Shown here: piece after piece, positions 45,727 to 54,294 of the stretch | Layout of the letters: the number at the start of each line of letters is the position of its first letter | Numbering within the stretch: position 1 is the stretch's first letter | Assembly (NCBI GenBank): GCA_022072165.1 | Contig: JAJVIF010000003.1 | Coordinates: 186,001-250,000, forward strand | Length of the DNA stretch: 64,000 nt | Origin: a bacterium | Lineage (GTDB): Bacteria; JAJVIF01 | Direction of reading: 5' to 3' | Notes under the pieces: model-generated | Databases searched by the model: none | Seen by the model: the letters and a program-made list of their open reading frames with translations, nothing else | What the model was told of the DNA's origin: nothing | Program-made: the position numbers and the translations under genes

Positions 45727-46623
45727 ATGATCGACGCCATCGCTCAGCTCCTGACGAGCATTCTGCTCTTCCTCCACGCCACCATCGTCCCCGACTGGGG
45801 CTGGGCCATCCTGGTCCTGACCCTCCTCGTGCGCGCGGCCATCTGGCCCCTCACCCGCGCCCAGGTGGAGAGCATGAAGAAGATGCAGGCCCTGGCACCT
45901 CAGATGAAGGAACTGGAGGTGAAGTACAAGGACGACCCTGAGAAAAAGGCGCAGGAAACCCTCCGGATCTACACCGCCAACAAGATCAATCCCCTGTCGG
46001 GCTGCCTGCCGGTGCTGATCCAGATGCCGGTCCTCATCGGGATGTTTGTCGCCCTGCGCGACCCCCGCTTCACCAAGCAGCTGCCTGGCTTCGACAATGC
46101 TTCTTTCTTCGGAATGCGCCTGATCGTGAAGCCCCTCGAGATGAGCCCCTTCCCGGAGATCGAGCGGATTCCGGGGATGTTCGACCTCGCCCAACTCATC
46201 GCGCATCCCTTCATGTACGACCGCTTTCTGTATCTGCCGGCCATGGGCCTGTTCGTTTTGTACATCGTGTCCTCCTGGTTCTACTCCAAGCAGATGCAGG
46301 CGCAGTCTGCGGCCACCATGGACGCCAATCAGAAAATGATGAGCAACATGATGATGTTCATGCTGCTCTACTTCGGGCTCATCTTCCCGGTGGGCTTGCT
46401 CCTCTACTTCGTGGTCTCAAACTTCATTCAGATGATCCAGCAGCAACTGACCCCCTCGGCGGTACCCGCCGCTGCGGTAGCCGAGGCGAGCGTCCAGGAT
46501 GCCTCCGGAGCAAAGGTCGCTGCCGAAGTGCTGGACCCCTCCGACCCGAAGGCTTCCGCCCGACTTCGGGGCAAGCGGCGGAAGGCCGCGCCGGAATCCA
46601 CTGAAGCGGACCCCGACTCCTGA
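45727..46623 (+). CDS. yidC: Membrane protein insertase YidC, short form
   Basis: 298 residues. Inserts proteins into the inner membrane. It lacks the large periplasmic P1 domain of proteobacterial YidC and has no lipoprotein Cys; the OxaI core begins at once (VPDWGWAILVLTLLVRAAIWPLTRAQ), with the conserved Arg of the hydrophilic groove in LVRAAIWP. Further helices include SGCLPVLIQMPVLIGMF and the C-terminal SNMMMFMLLYFGLIFPVGLLLY. The last 50 residues are Ala/charged and end basic (LRGKRRKAAP), which may contact ribosomes. It ends the rnpA-yidD-yidC run. Confidence 0.94.
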   Translation: MIDAIAQLLTSILLFLHATIVPDWGWAILVLTLLVRAAIWPLTRAQVESMKKMQALAPQMKELEVKYKDDPEKKAQETLRIYTANKINPLSGCLPVLIQMPVLIGMFVALRDPRFTKQLPGFDNASFFGMRLIVKPLEMSPFPEIERIPGMFDLAQLIAHPFMYDRFLYLPAMGLFVLYIVSSWFYSKQMQAQSAATMDANQKMMSNMMMFMLLYFGLIFPVGLLLYFVVSNFIQMIQQQLTPSAVPAAAVAEASVQDASGAKVAAEVLDPSDPKASARLRGKRRKAAPESTEADPDS

Positions 46624-46632
46624 TCGTCGCTG

Positions 46633-47070
46633 TCAGGCGGACAGTTCCAGATCGACCCCCATGACCTCGCGGATCGCGGCCACACAGAGGGTATCCACGG
46701 CCATGAACATGGCGCTGGTGTCGCCGTCCTCCGCCTCCGGCGGTTCCGGCTCATTGAGGGGGCCAGGGAGGGTCGTAAAGGTGAGATTGGGATGCTGCGC
46801 TGCCAGCAGCAGCTTGATGGCGGCATCGGTCCGGACTTCGAGGGCTTCCCTGGAGTCCGCCCCCAGCTCCAGGGTCGTGGAGCCCTCCACCCAGATACCG
46901 TCATCGCGACGCAGGGTGATCCACCACCAGTTGGTGAGGGGCCCGGCGGGATCCCATTGCTCGTAGTCGCGGGTTTCAATGGTCCCGATCGGGACATGGT
47001 CCCAGAGGATGCGGAGATTGGGGAGGTTGTCGAATGCGCCGGAAGTCGGGCCGGTGAGGGTGTCGGTCAT
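46633..47070 (-). CDS. Hypothetical protein
   Basis: 145 residues from ATG 47070, chosen because it starts MTDTLTG just after a TATCCT box. No signal peptide or membrane helix. It has alternating strands (NWWWITLRRDDGIWVEGSTTLELG) and a helical second half (TDAAIKLLLAAQHP). No recognised family. It converges with yidC, with 9 bases between. Confidence 0.65.
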   Translation of the reverse strand: MTDTLTGPTSGAFDNLPNLRILWDHVPIGTIETRDYEQWDPAGPLTNWWWITLRRDDGIWVEGSTTLELGADSREALEVRTDAAIKLLLAAQHPNLTFTTLPGPLNEPEPPEAEDGDTSAMFMAVDTLCVAAIREVMGVDLELSA

Positions 47071-47077
47071 GGGAGGG

Positions 47078-47083
47078 AGGATA
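47078..47083 (-). promoter_or_regulatory. -10 box TATCCT next to the start codon
   Basis: On the minus strand TATCCT ends 7 bases before ATG 47070, as at pyrB. Confidence 0.45.
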
Positions 47084-47094
47084 CGCGGTCTGCC

Positions 47095-47445
47095 AGTGTC
47101 GCGTGTGGTGCTGATGGAGCCCGAGCGGCGCAAGCGGCGCAGTCCATCAGCACTCCAACGCCGGGATGTGGCGTCCCGGCACCCACCGTCGGGGAACCGG
47201 GCGACCCTTGGTCGCCCCTCCAAGATTCATCATGTGCTGTCCCGGAGTCCAGGTCTTTAGACCTGGAGCGTGAGGTCTTGCCAGAGCGGCGCGAGCGCCG
47301 CGGTCCATCGGAGGCACCACAACAAACCTTTTTCAAACCCCCTGGTGGGTCGACCTCCAGGTCGATGGGCTCGGGGACTTTTAGTCCCCGAGGCTATGAC
47401 GCGGTCCTGGGATCCATTGTGGGGGGTCGAGGGATAGAAGAAGAA
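47095..47445. repeat. Palindrome-module island R5
   Basis: Contains GCGGCGCAAGCGGCGC, a block with GGGCGACC-TTGGTCGCCC, the tag hairpin CCAGGTC-TTTA-GACCTGG (47249-47266), GGCGCGAGCGCC, TCGACCTCCAGGTCGA (about 47348-47363) and GGGGACTTTTAGTCCCC (about 47373-47389). It lies between two minus-strand transcription units. Confidence 0.78.
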
Positions 47446-47448
47446 AGT

Positions 47449-47524
<76 letters not shown>

Positions 47525-47530
47525 GCTGGC

Positions 47531-47559
47531 ATTGTGGGGGAAAGCCGCCTCTCCCGCAA
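47531..47559 (-). promoter_or_regulatory. Promoter of tRNA-Lys
   Basis: On the minus strand TTGCGG, 17 bases, CACAAT. The -10 box ends 6 bases before the mature tRNA 5' end, so transcription would start at or within one base of it. Confidence 0.5.
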
Positions 47560-47577
47560 GGGGTACCGGCCAATGCC

Positions 47578-47877
47578 CTAGTCGCTGCTCGACTCCGTCG
47601 CGGGCTTGGGGGGCGGAGCGGGGGTGTCCGACGGCTCCGACGCTGGCGTGGTGTCGGCCTTGGTCGACGTCGCACTGCTGCTTTCCTTCGCGGGACTGGT
47701 GCGACTGTCATTGACATAGAAGCCCGCGCCTTTGAAGACAATCCCCACGTTGGAAATGATCTTCTTCGCCTTCCCGCCACACTCCGGACACTTGGCGCTT
47801 GGACGTTCAGGCACCTTGGTGAGGAACTCCTCGAAGAGATGCCGGCACTGAGTGCACTGAAACTCGTAGATGGGCAT
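47578..47877 (-). CDS. FmdB-family zinc-ribbon protein
   Basis: 99 residues from ATG 47877 (AAAGGAG upstream; GTG 47883 is an alternative). Zinc ribbon MPIYEFQCTQC and CPECGG, then a FmdB-type IISNVGIVFKGAGFYVND stretch, and a Ser/Thr/Pro-rich tail. FmdB proteins are proposed regulators of formamide/amide use or small RNA-binding factors; the role is not settled. It is last in the dnaK-grpE-hspR-fmdB run. Confidence 0.85.
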   Translation of the reverse strand: MPIYEFQCTQCRHLFEEFLTKVPERPSAKCPECGGKAKKIISNVGIVFKGAGFYVNDSRTSPAKESSSATSTKADTTPASEPSDTPAPPPKPATESSSD

Positions 47878-47979
47878 GTCCACGGAACTCCTTTGCGGTG
47901 ATAGCGAAACCCACCCGCAGTGGGTGGGTCAGATGGCGCGAGTATACGCGCCGGATGTCGACCCCAGGCTGGCCGACCG

Positions 47980-48402
47980 CTACGGCTCGCGTCGCGCTGG
48001 CGGTGCAGCAGTCCGCAGGGGTACCAGCTGGGTGGGCTCCGTGAGCCCATACTCCTCCAGCGTGATCTGGAAGCGTTCCGCCAGGGCTTCGAGGATCCGC
48101 TGAAACTCCGTGCGGTCGGACACGATCTGGGCCTTGAGATGGAGAATGACCTCCACCCCGGCGAGATTGATGCCCATGTCGCGGGTGTAGGTGAGGATTT
48201 CCTGCAGCCGCTCGACATCGGCCTCCGAGTAAAGACGGGTCCGCTTCGGGGTCCGTCCGGGGGTCAGCAGCCCCTGTCGCTCATAGAGCCGGAGGGTCTG
48301 CGGATGGACTTCCAGCATCTCCGCGACCACCGAGATGGAGTAGCGCGGCCGGTCGCGCTCGCTAACGGCATCCTGGCTGCTGCTGGCGGTTCTGCGCGGC
48401 AT
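47980..48402 (-). CDS. hspR: Heat-shock repressor HspR (MerR family)
   Basis: 140 residues. DNA-binding MerR-type winged helix (about 20-90: YSISVVAEMLEVHPQTLRLYERQGLL), with a coiled-coil dimer helix (VEVILHLKAQIVSDRTEFQRI). HspR binds HAIR sequences (CTTGAGT-N7-ACTCAAG) together with DnaK as corepressor. A HAIR-like site lies just upstream of its own gene and another at the dnaK promoter, supporting self-limiting control. GAGGAGG precedes ATG 48402. In Actinobacteria the order is dnaK-grpE-dnaJ-hspR; dnaJ is missing here. Confidence 0.9.
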   Translation of the reverse strand: MPRRTASSSQDAVSERDRPRYSISVVAEMLEVHPQTLRLYERQGLLTPGRTPKRTRLYSEADVERLQEILTYTRDMGINLAGVEVILHLKAQIVSDRTEFQRILEALAERFQITLEEYGLTEPTQLVPLRTAAPPARREP

Positions 48403-48425
48403 TGCTCCTCCTCTCGGGCCTGAAA

Positions 48426-48446
48426 GTTGAGTCTAGCACACTCAGA
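48426..48446. promoter_or_regulatory. HAIR-like operator upstream of hspR
   Basis: GTTGAGT-N7-ACTCAGA matches the HspR-binding HAIR consensus CTTGAGT-N7-ACTCAAG in 11 of 14 positions. It overlaps a TAGACT -10-like box and lies 24 bases before the start codon. Confidence 0.65.
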
Positions 48447-48496
48447 TTTTCGTCCGCGTGCAGCGAGTCCTACAGTCAGAGCGCGACATGGCAGGC

Positions 48497-49147
48497 TTAC
48501 GATGCAGCCGGCGCCGCGTCCTCTTCAGCCGAGGGTGCTGCGGCGAGGACCACCCGCGCCGGACGCAGCACCCGATCGCGGAAGCGATAGCCCCGGGTCG
48601 CCACCGACAGGATCGTGTTGGGGGCGACATCGGCAGCGACTTCGGTCCCGATGACTTCCATGCAGGAGGGGTCGAAACCCGCCCCGGTGTTGATGGCTTC
48701 GATGCCATGCTGCTCCAGGACCCGATGCAGTTCCTGGACCGTGTACTTCACCCCTTCGATGACCGCCTGCGCCTGGGGGTCCAGCGCTGGCAGATCGAAG
48801 GTGAGGGACATCTCGAAGTAATCCAGGACCCGCAGCAGGTCCCCCGCCAGTTCCTGCCCACCATACTTGCGGATCTCCGCCTTTTCCTTGTCGACCCGGG
48901 CGCGGTAGGTCTGGAATGAGGCCCGCTCCAGCTTCAGGTCATGCAGCGCCGCGTGGAGCTGGGCCGCCGGGTCATCGGTCGGGGCGAGGTCCGGATCCGC
49001 CGCCGGAACATCTTCCAGCGGCAGGATCACGGCGTCGGCTTCATCCTCCACCGCCGGGGGGAGGATGGGCTCATCGGTATGTGACGCCTCTTCCGAGGCA
49101 TCCCGGAAAGAGCGACCGTCCAAAAACGGCGCGTGGGAGTCAGTCAT
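48497..49147 (-). CDS. grpE: DnaK nucleotide exchange factor GrpE
   Basis: 216 residues. Releases ADP from DnaK. A long acidic N-terminus (to about 60) is followed by the dimer helix (LHDLKLERASFQTYRARVDKEKAEIRKYG), the four-helix part (LLRVLDYFEMSL) and the beta-wing (FDPSCMEVIGTEVAADVAPNTIL). Lies 29 bases after dnaK. Confidence 0.94.
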   Translation of the reverse strand: MTDSHAPFLDGRSFRDASEEASHTDEPILPPAVEDEADAVILPLEDVPAADPDLAPTDDPAAQLHAALHDLKLERASFQTYRARVDKEKAEIRKYGGQELAGDLLRVLDYFEMSLTFDLPALDPQAQAVIEGVKYTVQELHRVLEQHGIEAINTGAGFDPSCMEVIGTEVAADVAPNTILSVATRGYRFRDRVLRPARVVLAAAPSAEEDAAPAAS

Positions 49148-49176
49148 GGCACCTCCAGAGGCTCGCAGCGGGCCAG

Positions 49177-51042
49177 TTATCGCTCGGGGTCGGCATCGAT
49201 GACGGTCCCTTCGTGGACCCCATCCGACGCTGCACCGTTTTGGCTGTAGTCGCTCGCACCATTCATGGAGGGCTCCTGCGCGGCCCCCTGGGAGTAAAGC
49301 TCGGTCGCCAGGGCGTAACTGGCCTGATTCAGATCCTCGGTCGCCTGGTCGATCTCTTCGCGCGACTTGCTCTCCGCCTCGGCGAAGATCCCGCGAGCTT
49401 TCACAAGCGCATCTTCGAGGGTCTGACGCGCTCCAGCGCTGACTTTCTCGCTGTTCTCGCGGAGGGTCTTGTCGATCTGGAAGATGGTGTTGTCGAGGCG
49501 ATTCACCGCATCGACCTTCTCCCGGGCGAGCTTGTCGGCTTCCGCGAACTGCTCCGCCTCCCGCTGCATCCGGTCGATCTCTTCGGGGGTCAGGTTGCTC
49601 GTGCCCGTGATGGTGATGTCCTGCTTGCGCCCGGTCCCCTTGTCGATGGCGGTCACCACCAGGATGCCGTTGGCATCGATGGCGAATTTGACCTCGATCT
49701 GCGGGATTCCCCGGGGGGCTGGCGGAATGCCGGTCAGCTGAAACTTCCCGAGGGTCCGGTTGTCCCGGGCAAACTGCCGCTCGCCCTGCAGGACATGGAC
49801 CTCCACGGTCGGCTGGCCATCGGCGGCGGTGGTGAAGGTTTCCGCCTTTTCGATGGGGTAGTAGCTGTTGCGGTCGATGAGACGGGTCATCACCCCGCCG
49901 AGAGTCTCCAGTCCCAGGGACATCGGGGTCTTTTCGATCAGGACGATGTCGCTCTTCATTTCGCGGGTCATCACACCCGCCTGGATCGCAGCGCCGATGG
50001 CCACCGCTTCATCCGGATTCACCGAGTGATTCGGCTCCAGACCAGTGAGCTTCTTCACCAGCGCCTGGACCGCCGGAATCCGGGAGGACCCCCCGACCAG
50101 GATGACCTCATCGATCTTGATGCTGCCGGTCTTCAGGCGGCCTTCGGCGAGCTCCAGCGCGGTCTTCACCGGCCGCTCAATGCGGGTAAAGAGGTCATCG
50201 CAGAGCTGCTCGAACTTGGCCCGGCTCAGTTCCGTGTTGAAGTGCTTGGGACCGTTCTGATCCGCGCTGAGGAACGGCAGGTTGATGCTGGTCTTCTGGG
50301 AGCTGGAGAGCTCGATTTTGGCGCGCTCCGCCGCTTCTTTGATCCGCTGCATCGCCATCTTGTCGCTGGAGAGGTCAATGCCAGTCTGGCTCTTAAACTC
50401 TGCGACCATCCAGTGCATGATCTTGTGGTCGAAGTCATCGCCCCCCAGGTGGTTGTCGCCACCGAGGCCCAGGACATCGAAGACGCCCCCCTCGCCGATC
50501 TCGATGATGGACACATCGAAGGTGCCCCCGCCGAGATCGAAGACCATCACGATTTCGTCTTTCTTGCGATCCAGCCCATAGGCGAGGGCGGCGGCGGTCG
50601 GCTCATTGATGATGCGCAGGACTTCCAGCCCCGCGATCTGACCCGCCTCCATGGTCGCCTTGCGCTGGCCATCCTCAAAATACGCCGGCACCGTAATGAT
50701 CGCCTTGGTGACCGCTTCGCCCAGATAGGCTTCCGCGGCGGCCTTCAGTTTGCTCAGGATGAACGCGGAGATTTCCTGGGGGGTGTAGTCCTTGTCATTG
50801 ATGCGGACTTTGCGGGCGGACCCCATGTCGCGCTTGATAGAAGCGACCGTGCGATCCGGATTCTGGATCGCCTGGTTCTTGGCCGCCTTGCCAACCAGCC
50901 GCTCGCCATCATCAGTGAAGGCCACGACAGACGGCGTGGTGCGATCCCCTTCCTGATTCACGATGACTGTCGGTTCGCCGCCCTCGATGAGCGCCACAAC
51001 CGAGTTAGTAGTACCGAGATCGATGCCGACGACCTTGCTCAT
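49177..51042 (-). CDS. dnaK: Chaperone DnaK (Hsp70)
   Basis: 621 residues, normal size. ATP-driven chaperone; ATG 51042 with AAAGGAGG at 9 bases begins [14 protein letters not shown]. The ATPase domain has [30 protein letters not shown] and [13 protein letters not shown]; the linker and substrate domain follow. Under HspR control via a HAIR site at the promoter. First gene of dnaK-grpE-hspR-fmdB. Confidence 0.97.
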   Translation of the reverse strand: MSKVVGIDLGTTNSVVALIEGGEPTVIVNQEGDRTTPSVVAFTDDGERLVGKAAKNQAIQNPDRTVASIKRDMGSARKVRINDKDYTPQEISAFILSKLKAAAEAYLGEAVTKAIITVPAYFEDGQRKATMEAGQIAGLEVLRIINEPTAAALAYGLDRKKDEIVMVFDLGGGTFDVSIIEIGEGGVFDVLGLGGDNHLGGDDFDHKIMHWMVAEFKSQTGIDLSSDKMAMQRIKEAAERAKIELSSSQKTSINLPFLSADQNGPKHFNTELSRAKFEQLCDDLFTRIERPVKTALELAEGRLKTGSIKIDEVILVGGSSRIPAVQALVKKLTGLEPNHSVNPDEAVAIGAAIQAGVMTREMKSDIVLIEKTPMSLGLETLGGVMTRLIDRNSYYPIEKAETFTTAADGQPTVEVHVLQGERQFARDNRTLGKFQLTGIPPAPRGIPQIEVKFAIDANGILVVTAIDKGTGRKQDITITGTSNLTPEEIDRMQREAEQFAEADKLAREKVDAVNRLDNTIFQIDKTLRENSEKVSAGARQTLEDALVKARGIFAEAESKSREEIDQATEDLNQASYALATELYSQGAAQEPSMNGASDYSQNGAASDGVHEGTVIDADPER

Positions 51043-51074
51043 GGGGTCGCACCTCCTTTGCTGATGACGCTCCA

Positions 51075-51103
51075 TGTATAAAACATGAGTCCACTCCTGT
51101 CAA
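51075..51103 (-). promoter_or_regulatory. Sigma-70-type promoter of dnaK
   Basis: On the minus strand TTGACA (51098-51103), 17-base spacer, TATACA (51075-51080), close to consensus. Confidence 0.8.
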
Positions 51104-51104
51104 G
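51084..51104. promoter_or_regulatory. HAIR-like HspR operator at the dnaK promoter
   Basis: Minus strand CTTGACA-N7-ACTCATG, matching CTTGAGT-N7-ACTCAAG in 11 of 14 positions and covering the -35 box, so HspR binding would block RNA polymerase. A further palindrome GACAA-GAAAA-TTGTC (51109-51123) lies just upstream. Confidence 0.7.
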
Positions 51105-51124
51105 AAGGGACAAGAAAATTGTCG

Positions 51125-51550
51125 AGGCATGAAAGGGCGGAGCGGCGGAGGCTCCCGGTCGCTTCGGAAAGCCCCCGGGCCCTGTGGAAAGCCCCCGGTC
51201 GCTGCGCGACCACCCCCGCAAGCGGGGGGGGACCGAAATCGCTGCGATGACCGTGGTGCTGGACTGCGGGATACGCGCCGCGTCGCCTGGACCGCAATCA
51301 CGCCCACGTCGGGGACCAGGTCGTTAGACCTGGGAGGTGATGAGGTGTCTGTACTGCTTCACGCGATGCCATGTGGGGGACTAAAGTCCCCCGACCCCTC
51401 GACCAGGAAATCGACACACCGGTCGACCTAGAGGTCGATCCACCAGTAATTGCGATGCGTATCAACCCCCGGAGGGGCGACCCCCGGTCGCCCGGCACCC
51501 CGACGCCCCCGTCGGTGGGCCGCCGGGACGCCTCGTCACGGCCAAGAATG
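51125..51550. repeat. Palindrome-module island R6
   Basis: Exact reverse order of R1: GCGACCACCCCCGCAAGCGGGG first; tag hairpin CCAGGTC-GTTA-GACCTGG (51316-51333); GGGGGACTAAAGTCCCCC (about 51374-51391); TCGACCTAGAGGTCGA (about 51424-51439); and last the GGGCGACC-GGTCGCCC and GACGCCCCCGTC block (51475-51540). It lies between dnaK and the next minus-strand gene. Confidence 0.8.
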
Positions 51551-51598
51551 AATGCGATACCCGGACCAGGCGCTTACTCCAACTGGAGCATCAATCCG

Positions 51599-52633
51599 CT
51601 ACTCAGGGGTCATTGTCAGTGACCACTTCACCAATGATCGCCACTCAGGAGCTTTCCCTTCAAACCGAGGATCCTTCACACCCCGGCTCAGGACCTGGAA
51701 GCCGAACGTCCCGGCGCCGTGGTCCTCATAGATCCAATAGGTAGTCGCAGCTGAACTGCCGATTGCTGGAGTCGCCACAATAGCCCAGGCATCTGTGGTG
51801 GGGTCCAGCAGCACTTCGGCAACCATGCCCGTGGACTCATCATCTGTACTGGCAAAGAAGCCTGGCGCAGGCGTAACACGAAGCAGGTCTTCCACCGCCT
51901 GCCAACTGGACGGCCAGGTCCCGGTGCCGTTCCGGTACATCAAAAGCATTTCCTTCACCACCTGGCGCAGGCACCACAGGCGGCGCTCATTGAATCCACT
52001 GGAAAGTAGCAACACCTCCTGCCCGCTGAGGCCTGCACGACCCTTTTGACGGCGCTCCAGGTCCAGCGATGCCAGTTCAGCAGCAGTCCGATTCATCTGT
52101 CGATACGTTTGCTGGAGCTGGACCGTCCGGTCCAGGATGCGTGTCTGGCGATCCAGACCCCCAGTCATCCCGTCCGGATTGTCGCTGCTTGTCAACCACC
52201 CCAGTCGATGCAGCACCAATTGGGGGTCTTGCAAGACGAGCCGCAATTCATCACTGTCGAGGGGTGACGTGGCATCACCGAAGGTGAGACGCGCTGGGAC
52301 GCCTGTTGAGAACACAGGCAGGAAGGGGAGTAGTCGGGATGCCAGCAGAGCGTCGGCAGTGGCAGGCAAAGCGCCCTTGTTCAGCTGCCAGGACAACAGT
52401 GCGGCCTCAAAGCTGGTGTCGAGGAGCACACGATAGCCAAGGGCCTGACCTTGCGGATCGTTTGTGGCAACCGGCGCGAAGAAGGGCTCGGTAGCCGCGG
52501 CGCTGCCCACTGGACTCGCCTCGGCAGCTTCGGTCGGATCAGCTTGCGTGTCGGCCACTCCCTGCCGCAGTGACGCGAACGCAGTGATGAATACCAACGT
52601 GGAGAAAAAAACGACTTGTAGCAATCTGGTCAT
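51599..52633 (-). CDS. Exported protein of unknown function, intact paralog of the 11.7-12.5 kb gene
   Basis: 344 residues. Signal peptide MTRLLQVVFFSTLVFITAFA; GGAG lies 8 bases before ATG 52633. The first part (FEAALLSWQLNKGALPATADALLASRLLPFLP) and the C-terminal part resemble the two frames at 11678-12497. A middle helical stretch (TYRQMNRTAAELASLDLERRQKG) and LLMYRNGTGTWPSSWQAVEDLL follow. The last 90 residues are strand-rich (STGMVAEVLLDPTTDAWAIVA). It resembles secreted proteins that carry a type II pseudopilin-like end-domain, but I cannot confirm a family. Confidence 0.68.
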   Translation of the reverse strand: MTRLLQVVFFSTLVFITAFASLRQGVADTQADPTEAAEASPVGSAAATEPFFAPVATNDPQGQALGYRVLLDTSFEAALLSWQLNKGALPATADALLASRLLPFLPVFSTGVPARLTFGDATSPLDSDELRLVLQDPQLVLHRLGWLTSSDNPDGMTGGLDRQTRILDRTVQLQQTYRQMNRTAAELASLDLERRQKGRAGLSGQEVLLLSSGFNERRLWCLRQVVKEMLLMYRNGTGTWPSSWQAVEDLLRVTPAPGFFASTDDESTGMVAEVLLDPTTDAWAIVATPAIGSSAATTYWIYEDHGAGTFGFQVLSRGVKDPRFEGKAPEWRSLVKWSLTMTPE

Positions 52634-52747
52634 GGTTGACTCCAGAAGGTCAGGGATGTCTTTGTAGTGCCTCCCCTCACGCCAGCAGTTGACTGACTAC
52701 CTCAGTTTACACACACACAAGGAAACATTTGTCAAGCAAAAGCTCTG

Positions 52748-53632
52748 CTACCGCGACACCCGGGCCAGCAGGAGCATCTGACGCAATCCCAGAGCGCACC
52801 AGGCGAACCAGCGCAAGGGATGCCACGGCGATGGCGCGAGGTGCCGGCACACATAGGTGAACGCCGCCCGGTGAAACTGACGAATCGCAAAAGGCTTCGC
52901 TTTACTCGCAGACCCATCCCCCTGATGCCGGATCGCCCCCGCCGCGAGATAGCAAGTCCCCAGGTGCAGCTGGTCGTGATACCGCTTGCACAAATCGGCA
53001 TCCTCCCAATAGAGGAAGAACGCGGGATCGAAGCCTCCCAGGCGGAGGAAGTCCGCGCGACGCACCACCAGGGCAGTCCCGGCTACCCAGTCCACGGGCT
53101 GGCTGGCACCGTCGGCGACCTGATCCGCCAGGAGAAAACGGCGCGACAACGGATTGTTGGGCCACAAGCGTCGCAACAACGACTTGCGTCCTGCCACCCC
53201 GCTCCAGGGATCCGGGAAGCTCCGGGCAGTCGGCTCCAGCATCCCATTCGGACGATACACACGCAGACCCACGACCCCGATGGCTGGAGACGTGGCAAGC
53301 AGCTCGCAGGCGGCATCCAGGGCGTTATCCAGCACGAGGCAATCCGGATTCAGGAAGCAGAGGTATGTCGCATCTGTCGCCTCCGCTCCCCGATTACAGG
53401 CAGCACCGAATCCCAGATTAGCCTCCAATTGGTGGACCCGCACGTCGTCTTTGCTGTCAAGCGCTGCCGCCAGAGATGCACCGGAACCATCGGGGCTGGC
53501 GTTGTCGAGGACGTGGATCTCGCAGGGCATCGCCGCAGACTGCTGTGTCAGTGAGTCGATCAGCGCCAGGACATCATCGCCCGACTGATAGGCGACGACG
53601 ATGATGGCGAGGGTCGGGGCGGGGGTGCTCAC
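52748..53632 (-). CDS. Family 2 glycosyltransferase (rhamnosyltransferase-like)
   Basis: 294 residues from GTG 53632, with TACGCT 10 bases upstream. GT2 fold: LAIIVVAYQSGDDV nucleotide-binding start, VLDNASPDGS, the DXD-position motif FLNPDC and the catalytic-region LYWEDADLCKR, as in WbbL-like O-antigen or cell-wall rhamnosyltransferases. The C-terminal 45 residues have a hydrophobic and basic segment (HLAPSPWHPLRWFAWCALGLRQ) that may bind the membrane. No other polysaccharide genes adjoin it. Confidence 0.88.
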   Translation of the reverse strand: MSTPAPTLAIIVVAYQSGDDVLALIDSLTQQSAAMPCEIHVLDNASPDGSGASLAAALDSKDDVRVHQLEANLGFGAACNRGAEATDATYLCFLNPDCLVLDNALDAACELLATSPAIGVVGLRVYRPNGMLEPTARSFPDPWSGVAGRKSLLRRLWPNNPLSRRFLLADQVADGASQPVDWVAGTALVVRRADFLRLGGFDPAFFLYWEDADLCKRYHDQLHLGTCYLAAGAIRHQGDGSASKAKPFAIRQFHRAAFTYVCRHLAPSPWHPLRWFAWCALGLRQMLLLARVSR

Positions 53633-53713
53633 AGCAGCGGGTAGCGTACCCCCTTTCGCCTGTGCGCCTGCAGAATGTCGCTGGACCGGGCAACGGGAGT
53701 CAGCGCTGACGAT

Positions 53714-54145
53714 CTAGGACAAAACGCTCAGCGCTGCGGCACTCGCTTCCATTGAGGGCCAGACGTGCCCCACATCATTCGGATGCGCCCTTTGCCAGAC
53801 CTGCCAGCGGGTGCCATCGGTGACTCCCCAGCACGCCGCCCGGAACGCCCGGGCGTAGGCGAGCACCTGCGCGACATCGGCAGGTCCTGGCGGATGCGCT
53901 TTGCATTCCACGATGCCCCAGGCGGTCCCCCCCGCTGCTTCATCAGTCAGGCCGATGACGAGATCCGCACGACCTGCCGCCTGTCCCAGTACGGGATGGC
54001 CGACCTCACAGCGCAGCAGATGCCACGGATACCCAAGGCGGAGCAACTCGCCGATGACCTGCTGCCGGACCGCTTCTTCGGGGGTGTCGGGTACGGCATA
54101 ACCGCGCAGACGACACAGGCGGGTACGGGCGGTGGAGATTGGCAT
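53714..54145 (-). CDS. HsdR-N-like PD-(D/E)XK protein
   Basis: 143 residues. Resembles the stand-alone form of the N-terminal nuclease domain of type I restriction HsdR (HSDR_N_2 type): EEAVRQQVIGELLRLGYP, GRADLVI with D61, and IVECKA with E80 and K82, which fits PD-(D/E)XK. There is no methylase or specificity gene nearby, so a restriction system is unlikely; a repair or housekeeping nuclease is possible. A TAAGCT box lies 10 bases before ATG 54145. Confidence 0.75.
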   Translation of the reverse strand: MPISTARTRLCRLRGYAVPDTPEEAVRQQVIGELLRLGYPWHLLRCEVGHPVLGQAAGRADLVIGLTDEAAGGTAWGIVECKAHPPGPADVAQVLAYARAFRAACWGVTDGTRWQVWQRAHPNDVGHVWPSMEASAAALSVLS

Positions 54146-54294
54146 GGCACCCGCAAGCTTAGCGGGTCCTGGATTGTGTGGAGGCGACAGGAGAGAGCGT
54201 CCGGAATCCGGCCACTACCATGGGTTATGAGGCAACCGATTGGGGGGTTGGGCAGTCTTAACGTGCGAGGCACCGACCGAAAGGGGGCACGAAG

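Noticed and set aside
48916-51081. 721-residue antisense frame opposite dnaK
   Set aside because: Typical high-GC shadow; the dnaK reading has full Hsp70 motifs and a promoter.
53714-54145. A type I restriction system
   Set aside because: Only a nuclease-like N-domain is present; no HsdM or HsdS gene nearby.
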